This document shows, piece by piece, positions 1-8,723 of a DNA stretch of 64,000 nt. The stretch lies in assembly GCA_947492745.1 (NCBI GenBank), contig CANLOE010000018.1, forward strand, positions 1 to 64,000, given 5' to 3'. Position 1 is the stretch's first letter, and each line of letters opens with the position of its first letter. The notes beneath the pieces were generated by a model. The model was not told the DNA's origin, did not search any database, and saw only the letters and a program-made list of their open reading frames with translations. This stretch comes from an uncultured Cyclobacteriaceae bacterium (GTDB taxonomy: Bacteria > Bacteroidota > Bacteroidia > Cytophagales > Cyclobacteriaceae). Both the position numbers and the translations under genes were made by a program.

Positions 1-75
1 GCTGAACCCAAGAAAACGCCCTGATGTATTGCCATTTAAGTCCTCATGACGAAGTTCCAACGAACATTTTGGGTT
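1..75 (+). repeat. Partial family B (B' variant) element at window edge
   Basis: The right part of a B' inverted-repeat element, ending in the arm CGAACATTTTGGGT, the same arm as the complete B' copy at 34333-34499. The left part lies outside the window. No coding potential seen. Confidence 0.7.
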
Positions 76-112
76 TATGAATACCTATGAAAATAACCCT
101 TCTATCATTTTA

Positions 113-280
113 TCCCGGATCATGCATTGGAAAATCTACTGCGGATCTAAATACCTGCAAATCGGTCGTTGTACTACGTTTATTGAATTCACCATAGCGG
201 TGTTATGCTAAACCCAATAAAAACCCCTGATTTATGGGTATGTAAACCCTCGTTACGAAGTTCTAACGCATAATCCGGGT
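113..280 (+). mobile_element. Family B element, 168 bp
   Basis: Starts TCCCGGATCATGCATTGG and ends in the complementary arm AATCCGGGT; the centre is the palindrome CCATAGCGGTGCTATG. The left flank is TTA but the right flank is TTC, so the target repeat is not intact. Its right end runs directly into a truncated family C element and shares GGGTTT with it, suggesting a deletion between the two. Confidence 0.85.
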
Positions 281-425
281 TTCACATGTCGTATAAGATT
301 GCGCGGTCATTTTAGTTTCGATCAAGGCGATAACCGCAGGGATAGCAGCGCTATCCCGAGGATTGTCCTCGCAGAATGAAGCAAAATGAACAGGAAGATA
401 GGCGATTTTAAAAGCTAAGTTTGTA
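281..425 (-). mobile_element. Family C element, truncated at its left end
   Basis: Matches complete C copies (for example 60024-60182) from the GTCGTATAAG segment through the core GATAGCAGCGCTATC to the terminal GCTAAGTTTGTA. The first bases of the left arm are replaced by the end of the neighbouring B element. The intact end lies 11 bp beyond the stop codon of the M14 peptidase gene. Confidence 0.8.
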
Positions 426-436
426 TAAGAATTACT

Positions 437-2206
437 TTAGGGTTTCGGGGACCATCGGTATACAGGATAGCTCAGGTGTGCTTTCTCATAGTGTGGCGAT
501 CGTTGATGTAAAAAAGCCAACTGGGCGCGACCATTCTTTGCAAACTCCGGATCTTCGGCCCTTTTTTTCTGCAATTCCGCCTTCAAATCCGGGTTCTTGG
601 CCAGTAGCTCTTCGGCGACTTCTTCAAAAACATAGGACGAAAAACCTTCTTTCTGTTGAAGTATGGTATCGAAAAAGTTCCAGTTGAAATAGGAATCAAT
701 AGCCTGTGGCTCTAGAGTGGCCACTAAAAAGAGACCTGCCTCCTGATCGGTACTGATGACAAGGTCACCTTTGCGAAAAAGTAACTCTTTGTTTTCTTTG
801 TCCAAGTTTGTTTCATAGTGAGGATAATGGCCTTCATAGGCCTGTGTATAAGTTTTATACCCCTTTATACGATAGCTTTCAATCATGATGGTAGTATCTT
901 TTTCCAAAGGCTGCATTTCCACGCCATTGGCTTTCAATCGGTCGATGACCTTTACCCAGCCCTGAGGTAGAATATAGGCCCAGGGAGCTTTTATAGAGAG
1001 AGCGGGTTTATAGTGGTTATAGTAGGGCACAGTTTTGCTATAGGGCTGTGAGCGGTCATAGTACATTCTTTCCAGTCCCGTTACCTGACTGACCTTCATC
1101 AGTGCCCTATAACCCTTGAAATCAAGGTCGCTTCGCTGCTGACGGTCTGCTTTCCAGAGTAGCGGCACTTTCTTACCGGGGATGGGTGCGGCCAGGGCCG
1201 CTCTGCGCATAGTCCTGATTTTGAGACCGTCCCGATGGCCTATGGTCAGTATCGATTCCAGAAAACGATAGCTCGCTCTTACCCGTTTCGCATAGGGCTT
1301 CAACATATGTGTTTCTATCATCATACCCAGTGTGTGAAAAAGGGTGGTATAACCCGTAGAATAGCGTGGATGGTCCATGAACTGCGGAAAACCCTGGTCA
1401 GGGCTGACTCCGTATACATTGACGAAAGGGGTGATGGGTTCTTCTTTTTCCATCATCATCTTTTCCAGCGTAGGTGTAAACTCATCTTCCGTATACTTGC
1501 CCAGTGCTCCTCCGAGTTTCTCATGTTGGGTAATCAGGTGCATGATACGGTATTGATAATCGGCGCCATTGCTCACGTGCGTATCGATGAAGATATCGGG
1601 ACGCAGGCGATGGAACAGCTCGGCAAAGGCATGAGCATTTCGACTATCCATCTTGATAAAGTCGCGGTTGAGATCGTAGTTCTGCGCATTACCACGAAAG
1701 CCATAGGTCTTGGGTCCATTCTGATTGGTACGGCTCGTGCTGTTGCGATTTAGCGCTCCGCCAATATTATAATAGGGTACGATAGCCAAAATCAGGCCTT
1801 GGGCCATTTTTCTCAATTCTTTTTTTAGCAGACAGTCCCGTAGAAACTGCATACTGGCATCGATACCATCGGACTCCCCGGCATGTATACCGTTATTGAT
1901 CAGAATAACGGGTTTCGCCCCTTCCTTTATGGCCGATAGGTCAAATTTCCTGTCAAAATCCAAGAGGACCAAGTGCAGTGCTTCTCCACTATCGGTAAGG
2001 CCCATGGTCATTATTTTCATTTCTTCATGCGCCTGCGCCAGAGAACGGTAATAGTCCATACCTTCCCAATACGTAGGTGTTTCCATACCGAAGGACCGTT
2101 CGAAAGGAGTAGTCCATTCCTTTTTCTGGGTATAGGACATGAAGGGCCATAATACAAAAAGGAAAAATGATAAGAGAACTATTCTTCTTTTAGCTATCGA
2201 TAACAT
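437..2206 (-). CDS. M14-family zinc carboxypeptidase, secreted
   Basis: Predicted 589-aa exported metallopeptidase of the M14 (carboxypeptidase A) superfamily, removing C-terminal residues from peptides outside the cytoplasm. A hydrophobic signal segment covers about residues 5-27. The first zinc motif is HAGES (about residue 108) and the third ligand lies in DTHVSNG (about residue 210); between them NRDF resembles the substrate-binding Arg region, and ETHMLKP lies further on. An in-frame TTG two codons upstream is possible, but ATG at 2206 gives a normal signal peptide. Single-gene unit: a family C remnant lies just past its stop and element-rich DNA lies upstream. The C-terminal ~200 residues are not recognised. 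Family call firm, substrate unknown. Confidence 0.85.
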   Translation of the reverse strand: MLSIAKRRIVLLSFFLFVLWPFMSYTQKKEWTTPFERSFGMETPTYWEGMDYYRSLAQAHEEMKIMTMGLTDSGEALHLVLLDFDRKFDLSAIKEGAKPVILINNGIHAGESDGIDASMQFLRDCLLKKELRKMAQGLILAIVPYYNIGGALNRNSTSRTNQNGPKTYGFRGNAQNYDLNRDFIKMDSRNAHAFAELFHRLRPDIFIDTHVSNGADYQYRIMHLITQHEKLGGALGKYTEDEFTPTLEKMMMEKEEPITPFVNVYGVSPDQGFPQFMDHPRYSTGYTTLFHTLGMMIETHMLKPYAKRVRASYRFLESILTIGHRDGLKIRTMRRAALAAPIPGKKVPLLWKADRQQRSDLDFKGYRALMKVSQVTGLERMYYDRSQPYSKTVPYYNHYKPALSIKAPWAYILPQGWVKVIDRLKANGVEMQPLEKDTTIMIESYRIKGYKTYTQAYEGHYPHYETNLDKENKELLFRKGDLVISTDQEAGLFLVATLEPQAIDSYFNWNFFDTILQQKEGFSSYVFEEVAEELLAKNPDLKAELQKKRAEDPEFAKNGRAQLAFLHQRSPHYEKAHLSYPVYRWSPKP

Positions 2207-2416
2207 GGGCAATGAATGTCGTGTAGGTACAAGGTGCCAATTTACTCATAGTAGGGTATTTCAGTAGGGTTCTCTCCCTATTTTATACCAATGGTGAAAA
2301 TGACCTGTACAATCGTATTGATCTTGGCATACCGGTAGATATGTTGGACCTAGATCACGCACAAGAGAATCGATCACAGTTTCAAGGACTTCACATCAGT
2401 GAAATGTATGTGTTTA

Positions 2417-2731
2417 ACCCCAAATGATCAATAGCCTTCCTATTACGAGTATAAATTACTTCAAGATCAGCGGTTTTATACAAACTTAGCTTTCAAATAT
2501 CGCCTATCTTCCTGTTCATTTTGCTTCACTCTGCGTTGACAACCCTCGGGATAGCGCTGCTATTCCTGCGGTTCTCGCCTTGATTGAAACAAAATGACCA
2601 GCGGAATCTTATACGACATTTAAAACCTAAATTTGTATTACACCTTAATGATGTAAAAGCCTTTTCACCTAAACCGTTGATTTTATTCCACTTTATGCCC
2701 TCATCACGAAATCCTATCGATCAATTTGGGT
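2417..2731 (+). mobile_element. Family D element split by a family C element
   Basis: The D arms (ACCCCAAATGATCAATAGCC left, GATCAATTTGGGT right) are flanked by TTA direct repeats at 2414-2416 and 2732-2734. A complete C element (2479-2637) sits inside. Without it the D copy is about 17 bp shorter than other D copies: the segment around TGCTGCGCAGGTTCG, present in D at 14396 and 38408, is missing at the insertion point. The right TTA is shared with the adjacent family A element. Confidence 0.85.
2479..2637 (+). mobile_element. Family C element, 159 bp, nested in family D
   Basis: Begins TACAAACTTAGCTTT and ends CCTAAATTTGTA (imperfect inverted repeats), flanked by TTA on both sides. The internal hairpin is around GGGATAGCGCTGCTATTCC. 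Insertion inside D shows that C moved after D was in place. Confidence 0.9.
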
Positions 2732-2734
2732 TTA

Positions 2735-2943
2735 GAGACTGTTTTAAAATGTATCTTTTTCTTTCTTATGTACATCTTGATTTCGTTGAAATTTCCGCTA
2801 GCTAGCGCGACAGGCTATCTTTGTCAATGGCTCACGCGGCAGACTGATCCCTTCACTAATAATGCCCTCGGGGCATTATTTTAACGCTCGGTCCTATCCA
2901 AAATAAGTGATAACAAATTCTAAAATAATTTTAAAACAGTCTC
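2735..2943 (+). mobile_element. Family A element, about 209 bp
   Basis: Terminal arms GAGACTGTTTTAAAAT and ATTTTAAAACAGTCTC are perfect inverted repeats, flanked by TTA direct repeats. Inside are the palindrome GCTAGCTAGC, a conserved GCGGCAGAC segment and a strong hairpin AATGCCCTCGGGGCATT followed by T residues. No transposase; too short to be autonomous. Confidence 0.9.
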
Positions 2944-3023
2944 TTAATTGTATCTTAAATTTTCATAATGATAGTCCTAAGGGATACTTCGTTTCATATA
3001 GTCACATTACCGGAGAAGCTAAC

Positions 3024-3293
3024 TTATACCCAAAAGCAATCGGTTCGGGACAGAGTTTGTAGTATCACCATAGCCACCGAAGGTGAATCATTAGTGACGA
3101 CCACTGCATCATAGGGTAACTTTATTGGTGCTGTACCTTTCCGATTCTTTTTGAAATTATTCTAAGAGTTTGCCATCCGCTTATTTCCGAGGCAGGATAG
3201 GACAAAATGAACAGGAAGGTAGGCGGCATTTGAAAGATAGGTCTGTAGAAATACACATGAACATAAAAGATGTATTTCAAAACAGGGCCTCTC
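3024..3293. repeat. Degenerate fragments of families F, C and A
   Basis: TTATACCCAAAAGCAATCGG at 3024 resembles the left end of family F; GACAAAATGAACAGGAAG near 3200 is a family C fragment; AGATGTATTTCAAAACAGGG near 3268 resembles the right end of family A. None has an intact partner arm. The rest of the 2944-3378 gap shows nothing else. Confidence 0.5.
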
Positions 3294-3378
3294 GGTCTTT
3301 GAATAGTATCCTTTTTCTTGAGTAGAAAAACCTATGTTTGCACTATTGAGGACAGACTTATACTAGAAGTAGGATGAT

Positions 3379-3837
3379 ATGACATTACAGGAAACAAAAG
3401 TACAACTACATGTATTGTGCGAAGCTTATGTAAATGAGCGACTCCATCGCACCCAGAGTGCCATGACCGATGCGCAGGCAGCGGCGAATAACGAGTCCAA
3501 GAGCAGTGCGGGTGATAAATACGAGACCGGTAGGGCCATGATGCACTTGGAGAAAGAAAAACTATCAACACAACTGGCCGAAATACTCAAATTGAAAAAG
3601 GTGGTGGACCAGCTGAAGCCCGATATCCTTTTCGAAAAGGTAGCACTGGGCAGTCTGGTAGAGACCGATCAGGGTTTTTTCTACCTGAGTATAGGAGCGG
3701 GAAAGCTTCATTTCATGGGGAAGGATTACTTTGCCATAGCACCGACGGCCCCTATCGGGCAGCGGCTCATCGGACTGACAATAGGAGAGAAAACTACCTT
3801 TAACGGAAGGACCTTTGTCGTAAAGGACCTAGCCTGA
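3379..3837 (+). CDS. GreA/GreB-like transcription factor family protein
   Basis: A 152-aa protein of the GreA/GreB-like type common in Bacteroidota and often mislabelled '3-oxoacyl-ACP synthase'. The N-terminal half (about 1-75) is helical and carries the conserved SSAGDKYETGRAMM segment followed by a Leu/Lys-rich helix, as in a Gre-type coiled coil. The C-terminal half (about 80-152) has the small beta domain seen in Gre C-terminal regions: GSLVETDQG, then APTAPIGQRLIG and a final NGRTFVVKDL strand. Gre factors bind the RNA polymerase secondary channel; whether this protein does so is inference. Convergent with the glycosylase gene, 27 bp between stops. Confidence 0.75.
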   Translation: MTLQETKVQLHVLCEAYVNERLHRTQSAMTDAQAAANNESKSSAGDKYETGRAMMHLEKEKLSTQLAEILKLKKVVDQLKPDILFEKVALGSLVETDQGFFYLSIGAGKLHFMGKDYFAIAPTAPIGQRLIGLTIGEKTTFNGRTFVVKDLA

Positions 3838-3864
3838 AAGTGTGGTCAAGGGTAGTATGCCGTA

Positions 3865-4770
3865 TCATGAAAGTGTTCGCCAAAGATAAAAGACCAGATA
3901 GGATTCCCAGCCGACAAAAGGAGCGAAGAAAGTATCTATTTCTTCTTTTTTGGGTTTCGGTCCTATGCCCGCAATACTTTTCAGGGCTTGGTTGAGACCG
4001 GTATCGCCATAGGTAATACAGCGCATTTCCGCAAAGGACTTCATCAATACGTAATTGGCCGTCCAGGCACCGATGCCCTTGATTTCCAGCAAGGCCTTCT
4101 TACGGTCCTCAAAAGTAGGAAGTGCTTCCAGCTGCTTGCGGCTGAGTTTGCCTTCTGCCATGAGTCTTGCGATGCCGATGATGTAGTCGGACTTCTGTCT
4201 GGAAAACTTCAGTGGCCATAAGTCCTCGCGGCTCAGCCCTGCCAGTACCTCCGCCGATGGAGATAGGTGATAGGTATAGTCATCGGTCTCTATGGGAGTG
4301 CCATAGGTAGTGACCAAGTTCCTCTTGACGCGATGGGCAAAGCTCAGGTTGATCTGCTGCCCGATGACGCACCAACATAGTGCCTCCAATAGGCTGCGGA
4401 TACCGATAAGGCGAAAGCCCGCATAACGCTCGGGCATGAAGTGCAGTAAGCGATGCTGTCCGAGCAGTTGGTAGAAAGGGGCTATATCCCTGTCCATGTC
4501 AAACCATTCTTTGACATAGTCTATGATTTCCTGCGTAGAGGATTCTATACGCTCCGAGTCTTGGCCCAACACTGCTACTTTTAAACTAGATCCTAGCTCA
4601 GAGACCTGTACGATGATGACCTCACCGTTCGCCAATACCAATGGCTTGGAGATACTCCCCTCGTGTATGCGATACAGGCAGTCATCATAGCCTCGGTCGA
4701 GAAACCACAGACATTCTTTGAAACTGAATAGGGGTGGCTGGGCCAGGGTCAAGGTCAGCAAGTGTCGCAT
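3865..4770 (-). CDS. alkA: DNA-3-methyladenine glycosylase II (AlkA-like)
   Basis: A 301-aa HhH-GPD superfamily glycosylase that excises alkylated purines in base-excision repair. The helix-hairpin-helix signature KGIGAWTANYV is at residues 231-241, and the catalytic aspartate is in ITYGDTGL (Asp256), equivalent to AlkA Asp238. VIGQQINLSFAHRVKR (135-150) is the conserved helix opening the HhH core. The N-terminal ~110 residues are the AlkA_N-like beta domain. Length and order match E. coli AlkA (282 aa). ATG at 4770 is the only good start. No adaptive-response partner (Ada) is adjacent. Confidence 0.88.
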   Translation of the reverse strand: MRHLLTLTLAQPPLFSFKECLWFLDRGYDDCLYRIHEGSISKPLVLANGEVIIVQVSELGSSLKVAVLGQDSERIESSTQEIIDYVKEWFDMDRDIAPFYQLLGQHRLLHFMPERYAGFRLIGIRSLLEALCWCVIGQQINLSFAHRVKRNLVTTYGTPIETDDYTYHLSPSAEVLAGLSREDLWPLKFSRQKSDYIIGIARLMAEGKLSRKQLEALPTFEDRKKALLEIKGIGAWTANYVLMKSFAEMRCITYGDTGLNQALKSIAGIGPKPKKEEIDTFFAPFVGWESYLVFYLWRTLS

Positions 4771-4894
4771 AAGGTTGTCGTCAGTATAAAGTTATAGTTC
4801 AAATGGAGTATATCTTGTGGCTCATTGGTCCATTGATCCTTTCGGTTCCGAATTAGATCGATTACGTCCGGTTATATAAGGGAGAGTACGGTAG

Positions 4895-5005
4895 GAAAAC
4901 ATGTTCCTTTTACCTGTAAATTTCACGTTGAGTACCCTGACTTTGTCTTTTTGAAGTTCCATAACTTCGGCGAGGCAACGGGAATAAATCTTCATCAGGG
5001 TACAA
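4895..5005. repeat. Possible family G repeat fragment
   Basis: CCTTTTACCTGTAAATTTCA followed by CTTTTTGAAGTTCC and AACTTCGGCGAGGCAACGGG parallels the G element at 47968-48244 (CTTTTACCTGCGAATTTTAC, TTTTTTAAGTTCC, TACGGCTATGTAACGG). Ends are not clear. The rest of the 4771-5079 gap shows nothing. Confidence 0.4.
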
Positions 5006-5079
5006 AAGCTAAATTTCTCGCTGCCAAACAGAAAGTCCAGATTACTTCATTTTCGGTCGATACCCATATTGCTTACGTC

Positions 5080-6072
5080 CTATATTTTTTTGATCGGCTC
5101 TTGCTTTGATTCCTCCTCCAGCAGGTCACCCTTTTTCTGGGGCAAGAGCAGTGAGATGACGATAGATCCTACTAAAGTCAGGATGATAATACCAAAGGAA
5201 ACCCCGATGGGAATGTCAATAGAGAAATACTCTAAGAGCATCTTTGCGCCGATAAAAACAAGGATAAAGGAAAGCCCTTTCTGTAAAAGATGAAATTTGT
5301 CGAGCATTCCCGCCAAGAGGAAAAATTTGGCCCTAAGACCGAGTACCGCAAAGATATTAGAGGTGTAGATCAGGAATTCGTTTTGGGTAATGGCAAAGGC
5401 AGCGGGAATGGAGTCGACCGCAAAAATGAGGTCAGTGGTCTCTATCAGTAGGATGACGAGAAAAATAGGTGTAAAGTACAGGCTAGCATTTCTTCTGACG
5501 ATGATTTTACCGCCAAAATCACTCTTCGTGATTTTCAGATACTTCCGACTGAACTTGAGTATGGGGTTTTTCTCGGGTTCAATCTGATCTTCTTCATCTT
5601 CAAAAAAAATCTTGATACCGGAGTATACCAGAAAGAAACCGAAGATATACAATATCCAATGGAACTGCCCTATCAGATAGGCTCCGATAAAGATGAAAAT
5701 CGCGCGAAAGACCAAAGCTCCCAAAATCCCCCAAAACAATATATTATGATAGTATTCCTCCTTTACCTTAAAATATCTCAGTATCAACAATATGACGAAT
5801 ATATTATCTACGGATAATGCATATTCCGTAAGGTAGGCGGAAAAAAATGTCAAGGAGGTTTTACTGCCCCCATCGTAGAAATAGATCAGACCTCCAAATA
5901 TGACAGATATGACTATCCAGAAGATGGATTGATAGAGGGCGGATCGGGTGGATACCTTACGGGCTTTCTTGTTGAGTATGCCCAAATCGATGATCAGGAA
6001 AAGCAAGATAACCAAGCCGAAAAGCAGAAAGAGATAAGTTTCTTCTACACTGAACAGTGAATAAACCAACAT
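5080..6072 (-). CDS. TerC family integral membrane protein
   Basis: A 330-aa polytopic membrane protein of the TerC/Alx family, linked to metal (notably manganese) export and tellurite resistance; in related bacteria some members help load metals onto secreted proteins. The diagnostic motifs are visible: EYALSVDNIFVI (about 83-94) and ETTDLIFAVDSIPA (about 210-223), whose acidic residues lie in membrane helices. About eight hydrophobic segments, a charged loop at 155-185 and a Lys/Glu-rich cytoplasmic tail. It lies 205 bp downstream of fur on the same strand, so metal-linked regulation is plausible but unproven. No yybP-ykoY-type riboswitch was recognised upstream. Confidence 0.9.
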   Translation of the reverse strand: MLVYSLFSVEETYLFLLFGLVILLFLIIDLGILNKKARKVSTRSALYQSIFWIVISVIFGGLIYFYDGGSKTSLTFFSAYLTEYALSVDNIFVILLILRYFKVKEEYYHNILFWGILGALVFRAIFIFIGAYLIGQFHWILYIFGFFLVYSGIKIFFEDEEDQIEPEKNPILKFSRKYLKITKSDFGGKIIVRRNASLYFTPIFLVILLIETTDLIFAVDSIPAAFAITQNEFLIYTSNIFAVLGLRAKFFLLAGMLDKFHLLQKGLSFILVFIGAKMLLEYFSIDIPIGVSFGIIILTLVGSIVISLLLPQKKGDLLEEESKQEPIKKI

Positions 6073-6277
6073 ATAGATTATTTGCTTTTAATCATCACCC
6101 ACAAAAAACGTTTGCAATATGCTTAATTCCAATAAGAGCGACATGTGAGCTTAGAACAAAAACCCCGACCAAGGAAAAGTGGGTTTTCTTACCGTTGTCC
6201 ATGAGTTCATAAAATCCAATAATCCCCAATGTATTCAAAACCCTTCAAGGGACCAAAAAGTAGTCAAGAAAATAGCA

Positions 6278-6709
6278 TCAAGTAAGTTCGGTACTGTTGC
6301 TACAGGCCTCGCATATACCTTGAATCAAAAAATTAGCCTCGATGAATTCAAAACCTTGCGGTAGTGCTATTTCCGGAATACTGATCGATTCCAAGCAGTT
6401 TGTTTGCTCACAGCGTACACATTTAAAATGAATGTGTTCGTGATGATGTCCTTTTTCTTTGCTGCACTTTTTACAGAGCGCGTATTTGGTAACACCATCA
6501 AAGTCCAGGACCTTATGCACTAAACCATTCTCCTCAAAGGTATTCAAAGTACGATAAATTGTTACCCTGTCAATATTATCTTTTAATTTTTTTTCCAGAT
6601 CGGCATGGGACAATGCAAAATCCTCCGCTATAAATACCGAGAGTATTTCTGCTCGCGGCTTAGTGAGCCTCAGTTCAAAATCTTTCAACAAATGTGTCGC
6701 GTGGTCCAT
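6278..6709 (-). CDS. Fur family transcriptional regulator
   Basis: A 143-aa winged-helix metalloregulator. The recognition-helix region VTIYRTLNTFEENGLVHK is at about 49-66. The metal-binding half has HHHEHIHF (88-95), CVRC (97-100) and CEAC (133-136), the structural zinc pair arrangement of Fur/Zur/PerR proteins. Sequence alone does not separate Fur, Zur and PerR. The ATG lies 13 bp after the stop of the ABC exporter gene, so both are probably co-transcribed; the TerC gene follows on the same strand. Confidence 0.9.
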   Translation of the reverse strand: MDHATHLLKDFELRLTKPRAEILSVFIAEDFALSHADLEKKLKDNIDRVTIYRTLNTFEENGLVHKVLDFDGVTKYALCKKCSKEKGHHHEHIHFKCVRCEQTNCLESISIPEIALPQGFEFIEANFLIQGICEACSNSTELT

Positions 6710-6722
6710 GCTCTACTACTGA

Positions 6723-8534
6723 TTATTCTTCTACTTCAAACTGAAGTTTCACTAAATTACTATATAAACCCTCCTCCTTATGGGATAGTTCTCTATGATT
6801 GCCCGCTTCCACGATTTCACCGGCCTTGATGACAAATATCCGATCTACTTCGCGGATAGTGGCCAAGCGATGCGCTATGATGATTGTGGTCCTATTCTCC
6901 ATAAGGGTATTCAGGGCGCTCTGCACCAATGCTTCCGATTCCGCATCCAGCGAGCTGGTCGCTTCATCCAGTATCAGTATTCTGGGGTCTTTCAGAATCG
7001 CTCTGGCGATAGCCAACCGTTGTCGTTGTCCTCCGGAGAGTTTAACGCCCCTTTCGCCTACTAAAGTATCGAAACCCTCGGGAAATTGAAGTATAAAATC
7101 CAGGGCATTGGCTTTTTTGGCAGCCTCCTTTATCTCTTCCATACTCGCCGAGGGCTTTCCGTAAGCGATATTCTCTTTGATAGAACCCCCAAATAGGATG
7201 ATTTCTTGGGGAACGATGCCGATATTGTTCCTATAGGCCCGAAGGTCCATTTGCCGTATATCCTTATCGTCTACCCATATCGACCCTTCGTTGAGTTCAT
7301 AGAAGCGCATGAGCAATTGGATAATAGTCGATTTGCCCGCCCCACTGGGGCCGACCAAAGCTATCTTCTCGCCTTGGGCTATATCGAAAGTTATTTTTTT
7401 CAAAACGTCCACATCGCTCCGCGTCGGATAGGCAAACCCTACATTTTCAAAACGGACATTTCCCTGAAGGGACAGTGTCCTCGTTTCGCTCTCATCGCCC
7501 AGAGGGGCCTCCATACCTTCTTCCAGAATTTCCATCGCGCGTTCTGAAGAGCCTATGGCTCTCTGTACTTGGGTATATATGCTACCTATACCCGCAATCG
7601 ACCCACCCATGAACATCGTATAGAACACAAAAGAGGTGAGTTCCCCTATGGTCATTTCATTGGCTTCGACCAAAGTGGCCCCATACCATATCACCGCTAT
7701 GATGCCTCCGAAGAGAAAGAGAATGATAAAGGAAATGAACAGCCCCGAATAAGTAGAAGTTTTAATGGCCAGACCTACGGTATTCTTTATCGCTTCATGA
7801 TAGCGGCCATATTCGAAATGCTCATTGACGAAAGACTTCACCGAGTGAATGGACTGCAAGGTCTCCTCTACGATGACATTGGTCTTAGCCAGTTCATCCT
7901 GCGTCTTTTTGGACATCTTTCGGATGAACTTACCAAAGAGCATCGCCCCTATCAGGATAATGGGAAAGGTCGATAACATGAACAGGCTCAGTTTTGTGGC
8001 CAGAACAAATATCAATACAATACCTCCTATCAGCGTGATGACCTGTCGAAATAATTCTGCCAAGGTCGTGGAGAAAACAGATTGCAATAAGGATACATCC
8101 GAGGTCATCCTACTGATCATTTCTCCTACGCGCCGATTGTCATAAAAAGTCAATGGTAAGGTCAAAAAACGCCGGTACAATTCCAAACGGATATCTGCCA
8201 TCCCCTTTTCACTGAACAGGGCAAACAAATAAACCCTGAAAAAGGAAAAAACACTTTGTACCAAAAGTATAGCGAAGAGCAGTAGGGCAATATTATCGAT
8301 ACCCTGAATGAACCATTCTGATTCTCCTTTGGCTTCGTCCACAATCTTCCCGACCACAAAAGGAAGGGATAACAGTACTGAACTGGAGACTACCAGGCAG
8401 GCCATTCCAAGAATGAAAGTGACCTTATAAGGCCAAACGAACCGGAATATGCTGAAAAGTTTTTTAAGGTTGGTCTTGTTGATCGCTCTTTTCTCTTCTT
8501 CTTCGAGCGCTTTGCTGCCACTTCTTTTTGCCAT
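6723..8534 (-). CDS. ABC exporter, MsbA/multidrug type (fused TMD-NBD)
   Basis: A 603-aa half-transporter that should homodimerise in the inner membrane and use ATP to export a hydrophobic substrate (lipid, drug or peptide). Six transmembrane helices span about residues 38-325. The nucleotide-binding domain has Walker A GPSGAGKST (395-403), Q-loop VPQEIILFGG, signature LSGGQRQR (499-506), Walker B ILILDEATSSLD (519-530) and H-loop His555. All catalytic residues are present. The N-terminus is a charged cytosolic segment. It is the first gene of a likely exporter-fur pair, with 13 bp between. The substrate cannot be read from sequence. Confidence 0.92.
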   Translation of the reverse strand: MAKRSGSKALEEEEKRAINKTNLKKLFSIFRFVWPYKVTFILGMACLVVSSSVLLSLPFVVGKIVDEAKGESEWFIQGIDNIALLLFAILLVQSVFSFFRVYLFALFSEKGMADIRLELYRRFLTLPLTFYDNRRVGEMISRMTSDVSLLQSVFSTTLAELFRQVITLIGGIVLIFVLATKLSLFMLSTFPIILIGAMLFGKFIRKMSKKTQDELAKTNVIVEETLQSIHSVKSFVNEHFEYGRYHEAIKNTVGLAIKTSTYSGLFISFIILFLFGGIIAVIWYGATLVEANEMTIGELTSFVFYTMFMGGSIAGIGSIYTQVQRAIGSSERAMEILEEGMEAPLGDESETRTLSLQGNVRFENVGFAYPTRSDVDVLKKITFDIAQGEKIALVGPSGAGKSTIIQLLMRFYELNEGSIWVDDKDIRQMDLRAYRNNIGIVPQEIILFGGSIKENIAYGKPSASMEEIKEAAKKANALDFILQFPEGFDTLVGERGVKLSGGQRQRLAIARAILKDPRILILDEATSSLDAESEALVQSALNTLMENRTTIIIAHRLATIREVDRIFVIKAGEIVEAGNHRELSHKEEGLYSNLVKLQFEVEE

Positions 8535-8676
8535 GTGCCTGAGTATCGATGTTGGACCTGATCTAGGTATTCAATAAGGTAAATATTTGCAAATTTATTG
8601 AGTAAATGGCTCAATTTCTAATTTTATCGTACATAATTGAGTGACAAGTGCCTACCGCTCAAACAACCTTTTCATA

Positions 8677-8710
8677 ATTGAGGTATTGCGTATTTTTCCA
8701 TTTATATTTG
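8677..8710 (+). promoter_or_regulatory. Bacteroidota-type promoter for the stress protein gene
   Basis: A -7 box TATATTTG (8703-8710, consensus TAnnTTTG) lies 14 bp upstream of the ATG at 8724. A weak -33 element ATTG (8677-8680) is 22 bp further upstream. The close spacing implies a very short leader. Pattern-based only. Confidence 0.5.
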
Positions 8711-8723
8711 ATTCAAATAAACG

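Noticed and set aside
2584-2805. A 73-aa open frame on the + strand
   Set aside because: It lies entirely across family C, D and A repeat sequence.
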